Of a stretch of DNA of 47,501 bases, positions 7,369 through 17,104 are shown one piece after another; within the stretch, counting starts at the first letter, position 1, and every line of letters starts with the position of its first letter. This DNA comes from an uncultured Eisenbergiella sp. Its GTDB lineage: Bacteria; Bacillota; Clostridia; Lachnospirales; Lachnospiraceae. The notes below the pieces were generated by a model. That model was not told the DNA's origin and did not search any database. It saw only the letters and a program-made list of their open reading frames with translations. The stretch covers positions 1 to 47,501 of the forward strand of contig CANQFM010000021.1 of NCBI GenBank assembly GCA_947598825.1, written 5' to 3'. The position numbers and the translations under genes were made by a program.

Positions 7369-9450
7369 TCATCCTTCCGCCGTGAAAAATACCGTGCGCT
7401 GCACCACCTGCGGCACTTTTCCGCCGGGTACCGTCACCGTCTCCCCGTTTTCATTGACTTCCGTATGGGCCGGTTCCTCCACATAATATTCATAAGTGAT
7501 CAACGCCGCCGGATCGGTCAGGCCGTGCAGGTTGACCGTCGTGATCGGGAATGACCGCACCGTGGTTTTGTAATATTCCTTTTCAGACTGGCCTGTGATC
7601 GTCACGGTACACTCCGTCCCCTCCTTATATTCCGGATCCAGGTCCGCAGGGCTCATGATCGCCTCCTGATACATATAGGTGACTTCCTTGGGGCCAATGC
7701 TGATGCCGATATCGATCACCGTGCCGGGATCCACCGGCGCGCCCACCGTATAGCTGGCGTAGCATACCTTCCCGATGAGTTCCGGGTTGTCGTCGTTCAT
7801 ATCCGTCTGTTCTCCCACCAGCAGGCCGGATTCCGTCAGGATGCTGATGGCGTCCATGGGATCCAGACCGATCACCGCCGGCATGAGTACCTTATTGTCG
7901 GTATTGGGGCCCTGGCTGATGGAAATGGAAACCTGCGTCCCCGATGTGGCGGAGGATCCTCCGGCGGGATTCTGGCTGATAACCTTGCCTTTGTCCACCG
8001 TATCCGAATAGCCCTCCGTCTTCACCACCTCGAAGCCGCTGCGCTCCAGCGTAGCGGTCGCGTCCGCTTCCAGCAGGCCCTCCACGGAAGGGACCGGTAT
8101 CTGATTGTCCGTATTCTTTCTGCTGACCGTCAATACCACGCGGCTCCCCTGGGAAAGGATCGTATCCTTTTGCACATTTGCGGAAATGACCCTCCCCTCC
8201 GGCACCGAATCCGACTGCTCATAGACCACGTCCACCCGCAGCCCGCTGTCCGACAGCGCTTTTACGGCCTCCTGCTCGTTCATGCCGTCCACGCTGACCA
8301 TCGTCACCGAACCCGAAGCAGGCTGCATATTAAAGATCCCGACGGCCCTGCCCACAAAAAAGATCACCGCGCAGCCGATCAGGATCGCGCCGATCACAGC
8401 CAGCGCCGTGGTAATGCGTTCCATCCGGATATCGTCATCGTCCTCGTCCTCCGGCTCTTCTTCCCGGACAGGCGCTTTCTTTTTCTTCGGCGGGTTCTTT
8501 TTTAAGCGCATTTCCTCCTGGACGGGTTCTTTCTTCTTCGTCTGCCTTTTGATCTCCGTCTGTTCCCTGGCTGCCGCCGCCCGGGTGGCCATGCTTTCGT
8601 CCGGATCGTCGATCTGCACGAAATCCTCGTCCGGAGACATCAGGGCTTTCTTTAAATCTTCGATCAGGGCGGCCATCGTCAGATAGCGCCTGTCGGGACT
8701 TTTCTGCGTGCATTTAAAGACGATCTGCTCCACGCAGACAGGGATCTCCGGCACAAATTCCCTGGGGGAGGGCATCTCCTCCTGGATATGTTTGATGGCG
8801 ATCGCCACCGTCGTTTCCCCGTTGAAAGGGACCCTTCCTGTCAGCATCTCAAACAGCGTGATCCCCATGGAATAGATATCGCTCTTCTCGTCGCTATATC
8901 CGCCTCTGGCCTGTTCCGGGGACGTATAGTGGACCGATCCCATGACGTTGGAAGTGATGGTATTGCTGGTGGCGGCCTTGGCGATGCCGAAATCCGTCAC
9001 CTTCACTTTCCCATCCTTTGAAATGATAATATTCTGGGGCTTGATATCCCGGTGGATGATATGGTTCTTATGCGCCGCCTCGATGCCCATACAGGCCTGT
9101 ATCGCGATGCTCACCGCTTCCTTGAAGGACAGCCGGGCTTTCTTTTCAATGTACTTTTTGAGGGTGATCCCCTCCACCAGCTCCATTACGATATAATAAA
9201 CGCCGTTGTCTTCTCCCACATCATATACGTTCACGATATTGGGATGCATCAGACTGGCGGCGGCCTGGGCCTCTACCCGGAACTTGGACACAAAATTCGT
9301 GTTCTCGGAAAATTCCTGTTTAAGGACCTTCACCGCTACATGACGGTTCAGCTTATGGTCTTTTGCTTTATATACATCGGACATGCCGCCGGTACCGATC
9401 CGCTCCAGGATCTCATAGCGGTCCCCGATCATCATTCCGATCCTGATCAT
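7369..9450 (-). CDS. prkC: PASTA-domain Ser/Thr protein kinase
   Basis: A 693-residue membrane kinase that senses muropeptides or lipid II and regulates cell-wall synthesis, division and dormancy exit. The Hanks kinase domain covers about 11-270: glycine loop IGTGGMSDVY, catalytic lysine K41, HRDIKPQN (D135), DFG (D153) and a Thr/Ser-rich activation loop. A charged juxtamembrane region precedes one transmembrane helix (about 345-370). Three extracellular PASTA repeats follow, then a C-terminal extension of about 110 residues without PASTA character. It overlaps the phosphatase gene as ATGA, so kinase and phosphatase are probably translated as a pair. GAGGTGA, formed by the prpC end, serves as its ribosome binding site. 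Confidence 0.96.
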   Translation of the reverse strand: MIRIGMMIGDRYEILERIGTGGMSDVYKAKDHKLNRHVAVKVLKQEFSENTNFVSKFRVEAQAAASLMHPNIVNVYDVGEDNGVYYIVMELVEGITLKKYIEKKARLSFKEAVSIAIQACMGIEAAHKNHIIHRDIKPQNIIISKDGKVKVTDFGIAKAATSNTITSNVMGSVHYTSPEQARGGYSDEKSDIYSMGITLFEMLTGRVPFNGETTVAIAIKHIQEEMPSPREFVPEIPVCVEQIVFKCTQKSPDRRYLTMAALIEDLKKALMSPDEDFVQIDDPDESMATRAAAAREQTEIKRQTKKKEPVQEEMRLKKNPPKKKKAPVREEEPEDEDDDDIRMERITTALAVIGAILIGCAVIFFVGRAVGIFNMQPASGSVTMVSVDGMNEQEAVKALSDSGLRVDVVYEQSDSVPEGRVISANVQKDTILSQGSRVVLTVSRKNTDNQIPVPSVEGLLEADATATLERSGFEVVKTEGYSDTVDKGKVISQNPAGGSSATSGTQVSISISQGPNTDNKVLMPAVIGLDPMDAISILTESGLLVGEQTDMNDDNPELIGKVCYASYTVGAPVDPGTVIDIGISIGPKEVTYMYQEAIMSPADLDPEYKEGTECTVTITGQSEKEYYKTTVRSFPITTVNLHGLTDPAALITYEYYVEEPAHTEVNENGETVTVPGGKVPQVVQRTVFFTAEG

Positions 9451-10190
9451 AGACTCACCTCATCCGAAAGTGGCTCCAAAATAACCACTGCAATATTATC
9501 CCGGCCCCCGTGTTCATTCGCGGTCCGCACCAGTTCCCTGGCCCTTTCCTCCACATCGGCATCCTCTGTCAGAATACGTCTGATCTCTTCGTCCTCCAGC
9601 ATATTGGTCAGCCCGTCGGAACACAGAAGCACCCTGTCGCCGGCCTTCACCTTCACAAAAAAGCAATCCACCTTCAGATCTTCTTCCACGCCAACGGCCC
9701 TGGTGATGATATTGCGGTCGGGGTGGTTTTTGGCCTGTTCCCGGCTCAGGCTTCCCGCGCGCACCATCTCTTCCACCAGGGAATGATCCTGGGTGATCTG
9801 CCGGATCTGTCCTTCATCGGCGACATACAACCGGCTGTCGCCCACATTGGCCACCACCAGTTGGTCGCCGCAGCAGGTAGCCGCCACCACGGTAGTCCCC
9901 ATGCCTGTCAGCCGTTCGTCCTCCTGCGCCGTCTGCAGGATATCCTCATTCGCCCTGCGGATCGCATCCACCAGGATCTGCTGCGGACTGTCTGCGGTTC
10001 CTCCAACGACCCCTGCGAGGATCGATTCCACGGCAAGCCGGGAAGCAAAACCGCCTCCCCTGTGGCCCCCCATGCCATCCGCCACGATGAAGAGATTATC
10101 CAGTCCGCCGATCTTTTCCATGGACAGATATGCATAATCCTGATTCATCATGCGCTTTCTTCCGATATCGGTAATCGCATATGCCTTCAT
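9447..10190 (-). CDS. prpC: PP2C-type protein phosphatase, partner of PrkC
   Basis: A 247-residue PPM/PP2C phosphatase. The metal-binding motifs are in order: RKRMMNQDY near the N-terminus, VADGMGGHRGG (about 37-47), CSDGLTNML (about 191) and GGRDNIAVVI near the end. It removes phosphate from PrkC and PrkC substrates in the cytosol (Stp/PrpC family). Length is typical. It lies 9 bases after rlmN; AGGGGTGA spans the rlmN stop and supplies the ribosome binding site. The prpC-prkC pairing is conserved throughout Firmicutes. Confidence 0.96.
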   Translation of the reverse strand: MKAYAITDIGRKRMMNQDYAYLSMEKIGGLDNLFIVADGMGGHRGGGFASRLAVESILAGVVGGTADSPQQILVDAIRRANEDILQTAQEDERLTGMGTTVVAATCCGDQLVVANVGDSRLYVADEGQIRQITQDHSLVEEMVRAGSLSREQAKNHPDRNIITRAVGVEEDLKVDCFFVKVKAGDRVLLCSDGLTNMLEDEEIRRILTEDADVEERARELVRTANEHGGRDNIAVVILEPLSDEVSL

Positions 10191-10199
10191 CCGTTGCGT

Positions 10200-11240
10200 T
10201 CACCCCTCTGTATCCCGTTCCATATGCCGGTGCCGCAGTTGCCCGCAGGCGCCGTCAATATCCCGTCCCATTTCTCTTCTTATAGTAACATTTATTCCGT
10301 TTTTTTCAAGTTTATTTTTAAATGCCTCTGCCGCAGCCCGATCAGACTGGCGGTAGCTGCGCTCCCGGATGGGATTGACCATAATGAGGTTGACATGGCA
10401 CCCCAGGGGCGCGGCCAGGGCCGCCAGGGCGGCGGCGTCCTGAGGGCTGTCGTTGATACCGCCGATCAGGCTGTATTCAAAGGTGATGCGCCTGCCCGTC
10501 TTTTCCGAGTACGTCTGGCAGGCCGCCATCAGCTCCCGGATCGAGTAACGGTTGGCTATCGGCATCAGTTGCCGCCGTTTTTCATCCGTTGCCGCATGCA
10601 GGGAAAGGGCCAGGGTGATCTGCAGCTTTTCCTCCGCCAGCGCGTAAATGCCCGGCAGGATCCCGCAGGTGGACACGGTCACGTTGCGCTGGCTGATATG
10701 CAGCCCGTTTTCATCCGTGAGCATCCGCAGAAAGGACAGCAGGTTCTCATAATTGTCCAGCGGCTCTCCTGTCCCCATCACCACCACGTTGCTCACCCGT
10801 TCGCCGGTAAGCTCTGTGATCCGGTAGACCTGCTCTAGCATTTCCGAAGGCAGCAGATTGCGCTTCCAGCCATCCAGCGCAGAGGCGCAGAAGGAACAGC
10901 CCATCCGGCAGCCCACCTGGGAGGAGATGCAGACGGAATTGCCGTGCCGGTAGCGCATCCACACGCTTTCCACCAGTTCCCCGTCCGGCAGCAAAAACAG
11001 GAATTTTTTCGTGCCGTCCAGTCCGGATTTTTGTATCCGGCAGGCCTTTAAAACGGTCAGCGGGTATTCCTCCTCCAGCCGTTTTCGCAAACTCTGGGGC
11101 AGATCTGTCATCTGTTCGTAACTATTGACCAGCCGCTTGTGCATCCAGGCATAAAGCTGCCGGGCCCTGAACTCCTTTTCCGACAGCCCGGCCATCAGTC
11201 CTTTTAGTTGCTCAAGCTCCATCGACCTGATATCCGCCAT
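10200..11240 (-). CDS. rlmN: dual-specificity 23S rRNA A2503 / tRNA A37 C2-methyltransferase
   Basis: A 346-residue radical-SAM enzyme. The 4Fe-4S cysteines are C111, C115 and C118 (CRMGCSFC), preceded by the RlmN signature CISSQVG. The C-terminal methyl-carrying cysteine is probably C332 in DIDGACGQLR, and GTGEPLDNY gives the SAM-binding GEP motif. It methylates adenine 2503 of 23S rRNA and adenine 37 of some tRNAs. It belongs to the rsmB-rlmN-prpC-prkC-rsgA run and starts 4 bases after the rsmB stop. Cfr is a relative, but this context and the full N-terminal domain favour RlmN. Confidence 0.95.
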   Translation of the reverse strand: MADIRSMELEQLKGLMAGLSEKEFRARQLYAWMHKRLVNSYEQMTDLPQSLRKRLEEEYPLTVLKACRIQKSGLDGTKKFLFLLPDGELVESVWMRYRHGNSVCISSQVGCRMGCSFCASALDGWKRNLLPSEMLEQVYRITELTGERVSNVVVMGTGEPLDNYENLLSFLRMLTDENGLHISQRNVTVSTCGILPGIYALAEEKLQITLALSLHAATDEKRRQLMPIANRYSIRELMAACQTYSEKTGRRITFEYSLIGGINDSPQDAAALAALAAPLGCHVNLIMVNPIRERSYRQSDRAAAEAFKNKLEKNGINVTIRREMGRDIDGACGQLRHRHMERDTEG

Positions 11241-11244
11241 CTCT

Positions 11245-12600
11245 TCACCCTATCCTGCGCAGGCGCGCCATAAAAAATCCGTCCGTGTGCCATTCTCCCG
11301 GCAAAAGCTGCAGCATACCGGACCTGGCCGCCTGGCCGCGCAGGCACGCGGGCAGAAACTCTTCCAGGCTTTCCAGGACAAAGGGGGCGTCCTGTAGGAA
11401 ACGAAGCACGATTTCTTCATTCTCCTGCCGGTTGACGGTGCAGGTGGAATAGAGCAGGATCCCTCCCTTTTTCACATAACGCCAGGAAGCGGACAGGATC
11501 CTGTGCTGCAAAACGGACAGCGCCGTCAGATCCTCCATCTTCAGCCTGTAGCGGATATCCTTCTTGCGCCCCAGGACGCCCAGGCCGGAACAGGGGACGT
11601 CAGCCAGCATCACATCGGCCCACTCCCTTTGCTCCTCCCGGTATACGCAGGCATCCCATCTGTCGATCTCCAGATTGAGAACGCCCATACGGGATGCGTT
11701 TTCCCTGAGCCGTTCCAGCCGCTTTTCCGAAAGATCCCCGGCGCGCACCACGCCGTCCTTTCCTGCGTATTCAGCGGCCAGAATGGCCTTTCCCCCAGGC
11801 GCGCTGCACAGATCCAGCACCCGCATCCCGGGCCGGATCCCGGCGGCCGCCACCGCCAGCATACTGCTCACATCCTGGGCATAAAAGAGCCCTTCCCGAT
11901 ACCCCGGCAGGCCGGCAACGCCCTCAAAATCTCCCAGTTCCCAGGCGCCGGGCCAGAGAGGATGCTCCGTCATGCCGACGCCCGACCTGCGGATCGCCTC
12001 CGCCGCCTCTGCAGCCTGCCTGCCCCCATCCTGCCAGGCGTTTTGAAACCGTATGGTGACGGGCCTTCTCTCCGAAAGCCCCGAGAGGATCCTGCGCGCC
12101 GTTTCCGGCCCATATTGCTCCTCCCACAGCTCGACCAGCCATCGGGGCATATTATAACGGACGCTGAGAAAAAGCGCCGGTTCCGTATGCTCGTCGGGCA
12201 GCCGGATCTGCCCCTTCTGCCTGGACAGCGTTCGCAGCACGCCGTTGACAAAGCCGGAAAGGGAAGAAAAGCCGCGTTTTTTTGCCAGCTTCACCGCCTC
12301 ATTGCAGACGGCGCTGTCCGGCACGCCATCCATATATAGGATCTGACAGGCGGACAGGCGCAGCAGGGCGCGGATCAGCGGCTTCATTTTGGAAACCGGC
12401 GTTTTGGAATACTGGTCCAGTGCCCAGTCGATGGCGATGCGTTCTTCCAGCGTCTGCTCGCAGAGCCGCTTGAAAAAGGCTTTTTCCCGGGGATCCTCAT
12501 AATCGTATTTCTCCAGCGTATCCCCGATCAAGCGGACCGGGGACGCTGCGTTTTTCTCCATCTCCAGAAAGACATCCAGAGCCAGTTCTCTTGCGTTCAT
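11245..12600 (-). CDS. rsmB: 16S rRNA m5C967 methyltransferase
   Basis: A 451-residue protein with a NusB-like RNA-binding domain (about 1-135) followed by a Rossmann methyltransferase. SAM motif I reads VLDLCSAPGGKA. The cysteines are DVPCSGLG (motif IV) and STCTVNRQENE (motif VI, the attacking cysteine). This is the Sun/Fmu family, which methylates C967 of 16S rRNA. Length is normal. The ATG has GGAGGG 5-6 bases upstream, placed 14 bases after the peptidase stop, so it is part of the same operon. Confidence 0.95.
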   Translation of the reverse strand: MNARELALDVFLEMEKNAASPVRLIGDTLEKYDYEDPREKAFFKRLCEQTLEERIAIDWALDQYSKTPVSKMKPLIRALLRLSACQILYMDGVPDSAVCNEAVKLAKKRGFSSLSGFVNGVLRTLSRQKGQIRLPDEHTEPALFLSVRYNMPRWLVELWEEQYGPETARRILSGLSERRPVTIRFQNAWQDGGRQAAEAAEAIRRSGVGMTEHPLWPGAWELGDFEGVAGLPGYREGLFYAQDVSSMLAVAAAGIRPGMRVLDLCSAPGGKAILAAEYAGKDGVVRAGDLSEKRLERLRENASRMGVLNLEIDRWDACVYREEQREWADVMLADVPCSGLGVLGRKKDIRYRLKMEDLTALSVLQHRILSASWRYVKKGGILLYSTCTVNRQENEEIVLRFLQDAPFVLESLEEFLPACLRGQAARSGMLQLLPGEWHTDGFFMARLRRIG

Positions 12601-12614
12601 GGGCCCTCCAGGCT

Positions 12615-13316
12615 TTAGTCCCTCCTGCGCTGGTTGGAAAGCAGGACCAGCCGCAGCAGATTCAGCAGGGCGGCCGCAGCGGCGGCCACATAGGTCAGGG
12701 CCGCGGCGCTCAGCACCTTCCGGCTCCCCTGCACTTCCTGTTCGCTTAAAATGCCGTAATCCGTCAGCATGGCCAAAGCCCGGCGGCTGGCGTTAAACTC
12801 CACCGGCAGCGTCACGATCTGAAACAGCACCGATAACAAAAAAACCCAGATCCCGATCTGCATCAGCAGTTCGTTGGCTCCGAAAAGAAGTCCCAACAGG
12901 AAGATAGGAAGCCCGAAGCGGGAACCGAAATTCGCCGCTGGCACCAGTTTTGAACGGATCTTTAAAGGTTCATAGCCTTCCGCATCCTGCACCGCGTGCC
13001 CGCATTCATGGGCGGCCACGCCGACAGCCGCCACGCTGACGGCGCCATAGGTGGCGTCGGACAGCCGCAGCACCTTGCTCTTGGGATCGTAATGGTCCGT
13101 CAGATTGCCGTTGATATGCTCCACCGTTACGTCGTAAAGCCCGTTTTGATCCAGGATCCTCCTGGCAGTCTGGGCGCCGGTCATGCCCGTCATGCTCCTC
13201 GTTTGGCTATAGCGGCGAAACGTCCCGTTGACCCTGGCGCTGGCGATCATGGACAGCACCGCGCCGATCAGCACCAGAATATAAGTGGGATCATAATAAT
13301 ATCCAGGATACATCAT
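12615..13316 (-). CDS. membrane zinc metallopeptidase, YugP family
   Basis: A 233-residue membrane protein of the neutral zinc metallopeptidase_2 (YugP) family. It has an N-terminal membrane helix, the zinc site HECGH (about 103-107) followed by AVQDAEGYEPL, two further hydrophobic helices, and VEFNASRRAL, where the glutamate and asparagine are conserved. The substrate is unknown. It overlaps fmt as ATGA and precedes rsmB by 14 bases. In clostridia this peptidase is often inserted between fmt and rsmB, unlike in Bacillus. Confidence 0.9.
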   Translation of the reverse strand: MMYPGYYYDPTYILVLIGAVLSMIASARVNGTFRRYSQTRSMTGMTGAQTARRILDQNGLYDVTVEHINGNLTDHYDPKSKVLRLSDATYGAVSVAAVGVAAHECGHAVQDAEGYEPLKIRSKLVPAANFGSRFGLPIFLLGLLFGANELLMQIGIWVFLLSVLFQIVTLPVEFNASRRALAMLTDYGILSEQEVQGSRKVLSAAALTYVAAAAAALLNLLRLVLLSNQRRRD

Positions 13317-14239
13317 TCCAGTTTCTCCCCTTTCCCGATCCGGCAGCCGTTTAAGAAATCCCGGACCGCCATCCTCTTTTTTCCTTCCATCTGCACCTCC
13401 CGCACCGCAAGGCTGCCCCGTCCCGTCCCCACGATAAAAGCGTCCTTTTCCACGCTCTCCACGACGCCCGGAGCGCCCTCCTGCCCTGTGCAGACTTGGG
13501 CGGACAGGATCTTTAGAAGCTTCCCCCGATAATAACAGTAGGCCCCCGGCCAGGAATACAGCCCTCGCACCTTCCGCTCGATCACGACCGCATCCGCCGT
13601 CCAGTCAATCCGGCCCATTTCCTTTGTCAAAAGCTTCGTATGGCTGCAATGCGCCTCGTCCTGTTTCTGCGGTACGAGTTCTCCTGCCGCCAGCTTCGGC
13701 AGCGTCTCCAAAATCAGCCTGCTCCCGGCCCTGCACAGCTTGGCGCTCAGGCTCTCATCCGTTTCCTGCGGATCGATGGGGACTATGGCCTGCGTTAAGA
13801 TATCTCCCGTATCCACCCCTGCGTCCATCCGCATGACGGTGACGCCGGCCCTCTCTTCTCCGTTCAGGATCGCCTGCTGGATGGGCGACGCCCCGCGATA
13901 GGCAGGCAGAAGGGAGGCATGGATGCACAGACAGCCCAGGTGGGGCATATCCAGGATCTCCTGGGAAAGGATCTGGCCAAAAGCCGCCACGACGAACACG
14001 TCTGCGGGAATAGAGCGCAACTGTTCCACTGCCTGGGGCGCCTTGATCCGCTGGGGCTGCAACACCGGGATGCCCCGGGAAAGCGCGCAGGCCTTTACCG
14101 GCGAGATCTGCGCCTTGCCGCTGCGCCCTTTGGGCCGGTCCGGCTGGGTCACCACCGCCGTGATCTCATAACCTTCCCCGATCAGGGCCTCCAGCGGCCC
14201 CACCGCAAAATCGGGCGTCCCCATATAGATGATTTTCAT
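13313..14239 (-). CDS. fmt: methionyl-tRNA formyltransferase
   Basis: A 308-residue enzyme that formylates initiator Met-tRNA from 10-formyl-tetrahydrofolate. The N-terminus MKIIYMGTPDFAV, the catalytic stretch CLCIHASLLPAYRGASPIQ (His and downstream Asp) and the C-terminal OB domain are present. I start it at the conserved ATG (14237-14239). A TTG at 14263 with a GAGGAAG site would add eight residues (EAELEHT region) and cannot be excluded. It is 27 bases downstream of def, the enzyme that later removes the formyl group, and overlaps the next gene as ATGA. Confidence 0.95.
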   Translation of the reverse strand: MKIIYMGTPDFAVGPLEALIGEGYEITAVVTQPDRPKGRSGKAQISPVKACALSRGIPVLQPQRIKAPQAVEQLRSIPADVFVVAAFGQILSQEILDMPHLGCLCIHASLLPAYRGASPIQQAILNGEERAGVTVMRMDAGVDTGDILTQAIVPIDPQETDESLSAKLCRAGSRLILETLPKLAAGELVPQKQDEAHCSHTKLLTKEMGRIDWTADAVVIERKVRGLYSWPGAYCYYRGKLLKILSAQVCTGQEGAPGVVESVEKDAFIVGTGRGSLAVREVQMEGKKRMAVRDFLNGCRIGKGEKLE

Positions 14240-14266
14240 AGTATGTTCCAATTCTGCCTCCAATAC

Positions 14267-14764
14267 TTATTGTTCTTCCTCTTCCTGATCGGCGTAATAA
14301 GCGTCCGTATCCATCAGGGTGCCGTACTCTACCATGTCCACATAGAGTTTGCCTTCCAGATGATCCAGCTCATGGCAGATCGCCCGGGCCAGAAGTTCCG
14401 TGGCCTCGATCTCATACGGCTGCATATTCGCGTCGTACGCGGCCGCCCGCACATAATTGGGCCTGGTGACGGTACCGGTCTTGCCGGGCACCGACAGACA
14501 GCCTTCCCCGCCTGTCTGCTGGCCGTCCGTTTCCAGGATCCGGGGATTGACCATGACCAGGGGATCTTCACCGGTGGTATCGATGACCACGATCCGTTTT
14601 AGGATCCCCACCTGGGGCGCCGCCAGGCCGACGCCGTTGGCCTCATACATGGTATCGAACATATCCTCCACCAACTGCCGCAGACGGGGCGTCATCTCCT
14701 TTACTTCCTTGCAGGTTTTTTTCAGAATGGGATCCCCCATCGTTCTGATATTGCGGATTGCCAT
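14267..14764 (-). CDS. def: peptide deformylase
   Basis: A 165-residue metal hydrolase that removes the N-formyl group from new proteins. All three motifs are intact: GVGLAAPQVG (about 43-52), EGCLSVP (metal cysteine, about 90) and HELDH (about 130-134, two metal histidines and the catalytic glutamate). Type 1-like length with an acidic tail (EEEEQ). AAAGGAGAAGG precedes the ATG. It sits between priA and fmt in the usual order. Confidence 0.97.
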   Translation of the reverse strand: MAIRNIRTMGDPILKKTCKEVKEMTPRLRQLVEDMFDTMYEANGVGLAAPQVGILKRIVVIDTTGEDPLVMVNPRILETDGQQTGGEGCLSVPGKTGTVTRPNYVRAAAYDANMQPYEIEATELLARAICHELDHLEGKLYVDMVEYGTLMDTDAYYADQEEEEQ

Positions 14765-14815
14765 TTTCCTTCTCCTTTCGCCGTACAGGCAGCGAACCTT
14801 TCTCTTTTTCCCGTT

Positions 14816-17104
14816 TCAATATGCGCTTACCGGATCGAAATCGAACTGGCAGTTGGCCTTTGGCCTCTCCTGTCCGGCCCGCTCCTTTTCCACCGCGTTC
14901 TTGACGGCCACCAGTTTTCGGTAATCTCTATTTTTGATATATACGCCATAGCGGTACACGTCGTTGATCTTTTCGATGAGGGCCGGCGCCGGGCCGATGA
15001 CCACCGTCTGCGGCAGCGGGCCTGTTGGCGTTTCCTGCGCGGCCAGCTCCCTCGCGGTCCGCGCCACATCCCCGGCGGCCTCCATCGCCTCCTGCTCCTT
15101 TTCTGCGGAAAGCTGCACCGCCAGGATATGGGACGCAGGCGGATAGGACAACAGTCTGCGGTATGTCATCTCCTCCTCAAAAAAGCCTTCGTAATCCTGG
15201 GCCGCCGCATACCGGATGCTGTAATGCTCCGGCTGATAGGTCTGGATCACCACTTCTCCCGGCCGTTCTCCCCGGCCGGCCCTTCCCGCCGCCTGGGTCA
15301 GAAGCTGGAAGGTGCGTTCTGCGGCTCTGTAATCCCCCAGGGAAAGGGAAAGATCCGCCGCCAAAATCCCCACCAGCGTCACATTGGGGAAATCGTGGCC
15401 CTTGACGATCATCTGTGTGCCCACCAGCACATCCGCCTCCCGGTTGGCAAAGGCGGACAGGATCTTTTCATAGCTGTCCTTGGTGCGGGTCGTATCCGCA
15501 TCCATGCGCAGCACCCTGGCCGCAGGGAACAGCCGCCCGATCTGCTCTGCGATCTGCTGCGTCCCCGCCCGAAATCCGAGAATATACCGGGAGCCGCAAT
15601 GCGGACAGACCTGCGGAAGCGGCTGCGTATATCCGCAGTAATGGCAGACCAAAAGCCCATTCTCCTGATATTTTGCGCCGGGTGCGCGCATTTTCCTATG
15701 CTCCGATAAAGAAACGCTGCAGTGGGGGCATTTGCACACATAGCCGCAAAAGCGGCAGGAAACGAACCCCGCATAGCCCCGGCGGTTCAAAAACAGCATG
15801 GCCTGTTCGCCCCTCTCCAGCCGTTCCCCCAGCTTTTCCTGGAGGCGTTTGGAAAAGATCGTCCGGTTTCCCCCCCGCAGCTCCCGGCGAAGGTCCTCCA
15901 CATACACCTGGGGAAGCTGTCCCCCGGCCAGCCTCTCCCGCAGCGTATAAAGGGAAAATTCCCCCTTTTTCGCCCGGTCATAGCTCTCCAGGGAGGGCGT
16001 CGCGGATCCCATCACCACCACGGCCCCACAAAGCCGGGCCAACTCCAGGGCGGTTTCCCTGGCGTGATATTTGGGCATCGTCTCGCTCTTATAGCTATTC
16101 TCATGTTCTTCGTCGATAATGATCATCCCAAGATCCGGAAAGGGCGTAAACAGAGCGGACCTGGGGCCGATGATCACGTCGATCTCCCCCTTGTATGCCC
16201 GTTCCCGCTGGTCCTGCTTTTCGCCCTGGCTCAGCGTGGAATTGATCACGGAGACCCGGTCTTTAAAATGACGGTAAAACCGCAGCAGCGTCTGATAGGT
16301 AAGGGCGATCTCCGGGATCAGGACGATGGCCTGTTTCCCACGCTTTATCATGCCCTCGATCAGCGCCAGATAAACCTCTGTCTTGCCGCTGCCCGTGATT
16401 CCATGGATCAGGCAGGGCTTACGCCTGCCCTCGTCAAAATCCTCCAGGATGCGGTCCGCTATGAACTGCTGGGCAGCGCTCAGTTCTTTGCGATACCCTC
16501 CGCCTTCCGTCGGCTTTACGGGGTTGCGGTACAACCGTTCGCTATTGAGGCAGATCACGCCGTCCTTCTGCATTCCCCTGATCGTTTGGGCCGTCACATG
16601 CAGTTTATGTACCACCAGCTCCCAGGGCAGCTCGCCTTCCTGCAGCAGTTCCCGCAGCAGCCTGGCCCTGGCCGTCTGATGCTTTTTTTCATAAAAAAGC
16701 AGCCGTTCTTCGGCCTCCTGTCCGCAGAGCCCAAGGGCGATCCGCCGTTTTTCCTTATGGGCTACCCTCTGCCGCGCCGGAAGCACCGTCCTGAGCGCGG
16801 CGATCATGGTGGAGCCATACTGTTCCTTCATCCAGGCCGCCAGGGCGATGAGCCTCTGCTGGGGCTGGCTGACATCCGTCAGCGCGGAAGCGATCTCTTT
16901 CATCCTCTCTTCCGGAAACGGCGCCACCTCCAGCAGTTCGATCACATAACCCGTGCGCAGACGGTCGCCTTTGCCGAAGGGGATCTGCACCCGCATACCG
17001 GGCTGCAGCACCCCCTGCAGGGCAGGCGGTATCTTATAGCCGAAGGGCCGGTCCACCTTTTCATGGGAAATGTCCACGATCACATTTGCAAATCTGTTCA
17101 TCAA
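14816..17104 (-). CDS. priA: primosomal replication restart helicase
   Basis: A 762-residue 3'-5' helicase that reloads the replisome at stalled forks. The N-terminal 3'-DNA-binding domain (about 1-105) is followed by a winged helix, Walker A GITGSGKT (235-242) and Walker B DEEH (331-334). The zinc-binding cysteines are C450, C453, C459, C462, C487, C490, C500 and C503. The C-terminal helicase half has GTQMIVKGHDF and QAAGRAGR. Full length. Its start overlaps the murE stop (ATGA), and 51 bases separate it from def. Confidence 0.97.
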   Translation of the reverse strand: MMNRFANVIVDISHEKVDRPFGYKIPPALQGVLQPGMRVQIPFGKGDRLRTGYVIELLEVAPFPEERMKEIASALTDVSQPQQRLIALAAWMKEQYGSTMIAALRTVLPARQRVAHKEKRRIALGLCGQEAEERLLFYEKKHQTARARLLRELLQEGELPWELVVHKLHVTAQTIRGMQKDGVICLNSERLYRNPVKPTEGGGYRKELSAAQQFIADRILEDFDEGRRKPCLIHGITGSGKTEVYLALIEGMIKRGKQAIVLIPEIALTYQTLLRFYRHFKDRVSVINSTLSQGEKQDQRERAYKGEIDVIIGPRSALFTPFPDLGMIIIDEEHENSYKSETMPKYHARETALELARLCGAVVVMGSATPSLESYDRAKKGEFSLYTLRERLAGGQLPQVYVEDLRRELRGGNRTIFSKRLQEKLGERLERGEQAMLFLNRRGYAGFVSCRFCGYVCKCPHCSVSLSEHRKMRAPGAKYQENGLLVCHYCGYTQPLPQVCPHCGSRYILGFRAGTQQIAEQIGRLFPAARVLRMDADTTRTKDSYEKILSAFANREADVLVGTQMIVKGHDFPNVTLVGILAADLSLSLGDYRAAERTFQLLTQAAGRAGRGERPGEVVIQTYQPEHYSIRYAAAQDYEGFFEEEMTYRRLLSYPPASHILAVQLSAEKEQEAMEAAGDVARTARELAAQETPTGPLPQTVVIGPAPALIEKINDVYRYGVYIKNRDYRKLVAVKNAVEKERAGQERPKANCQFDFDPVSAY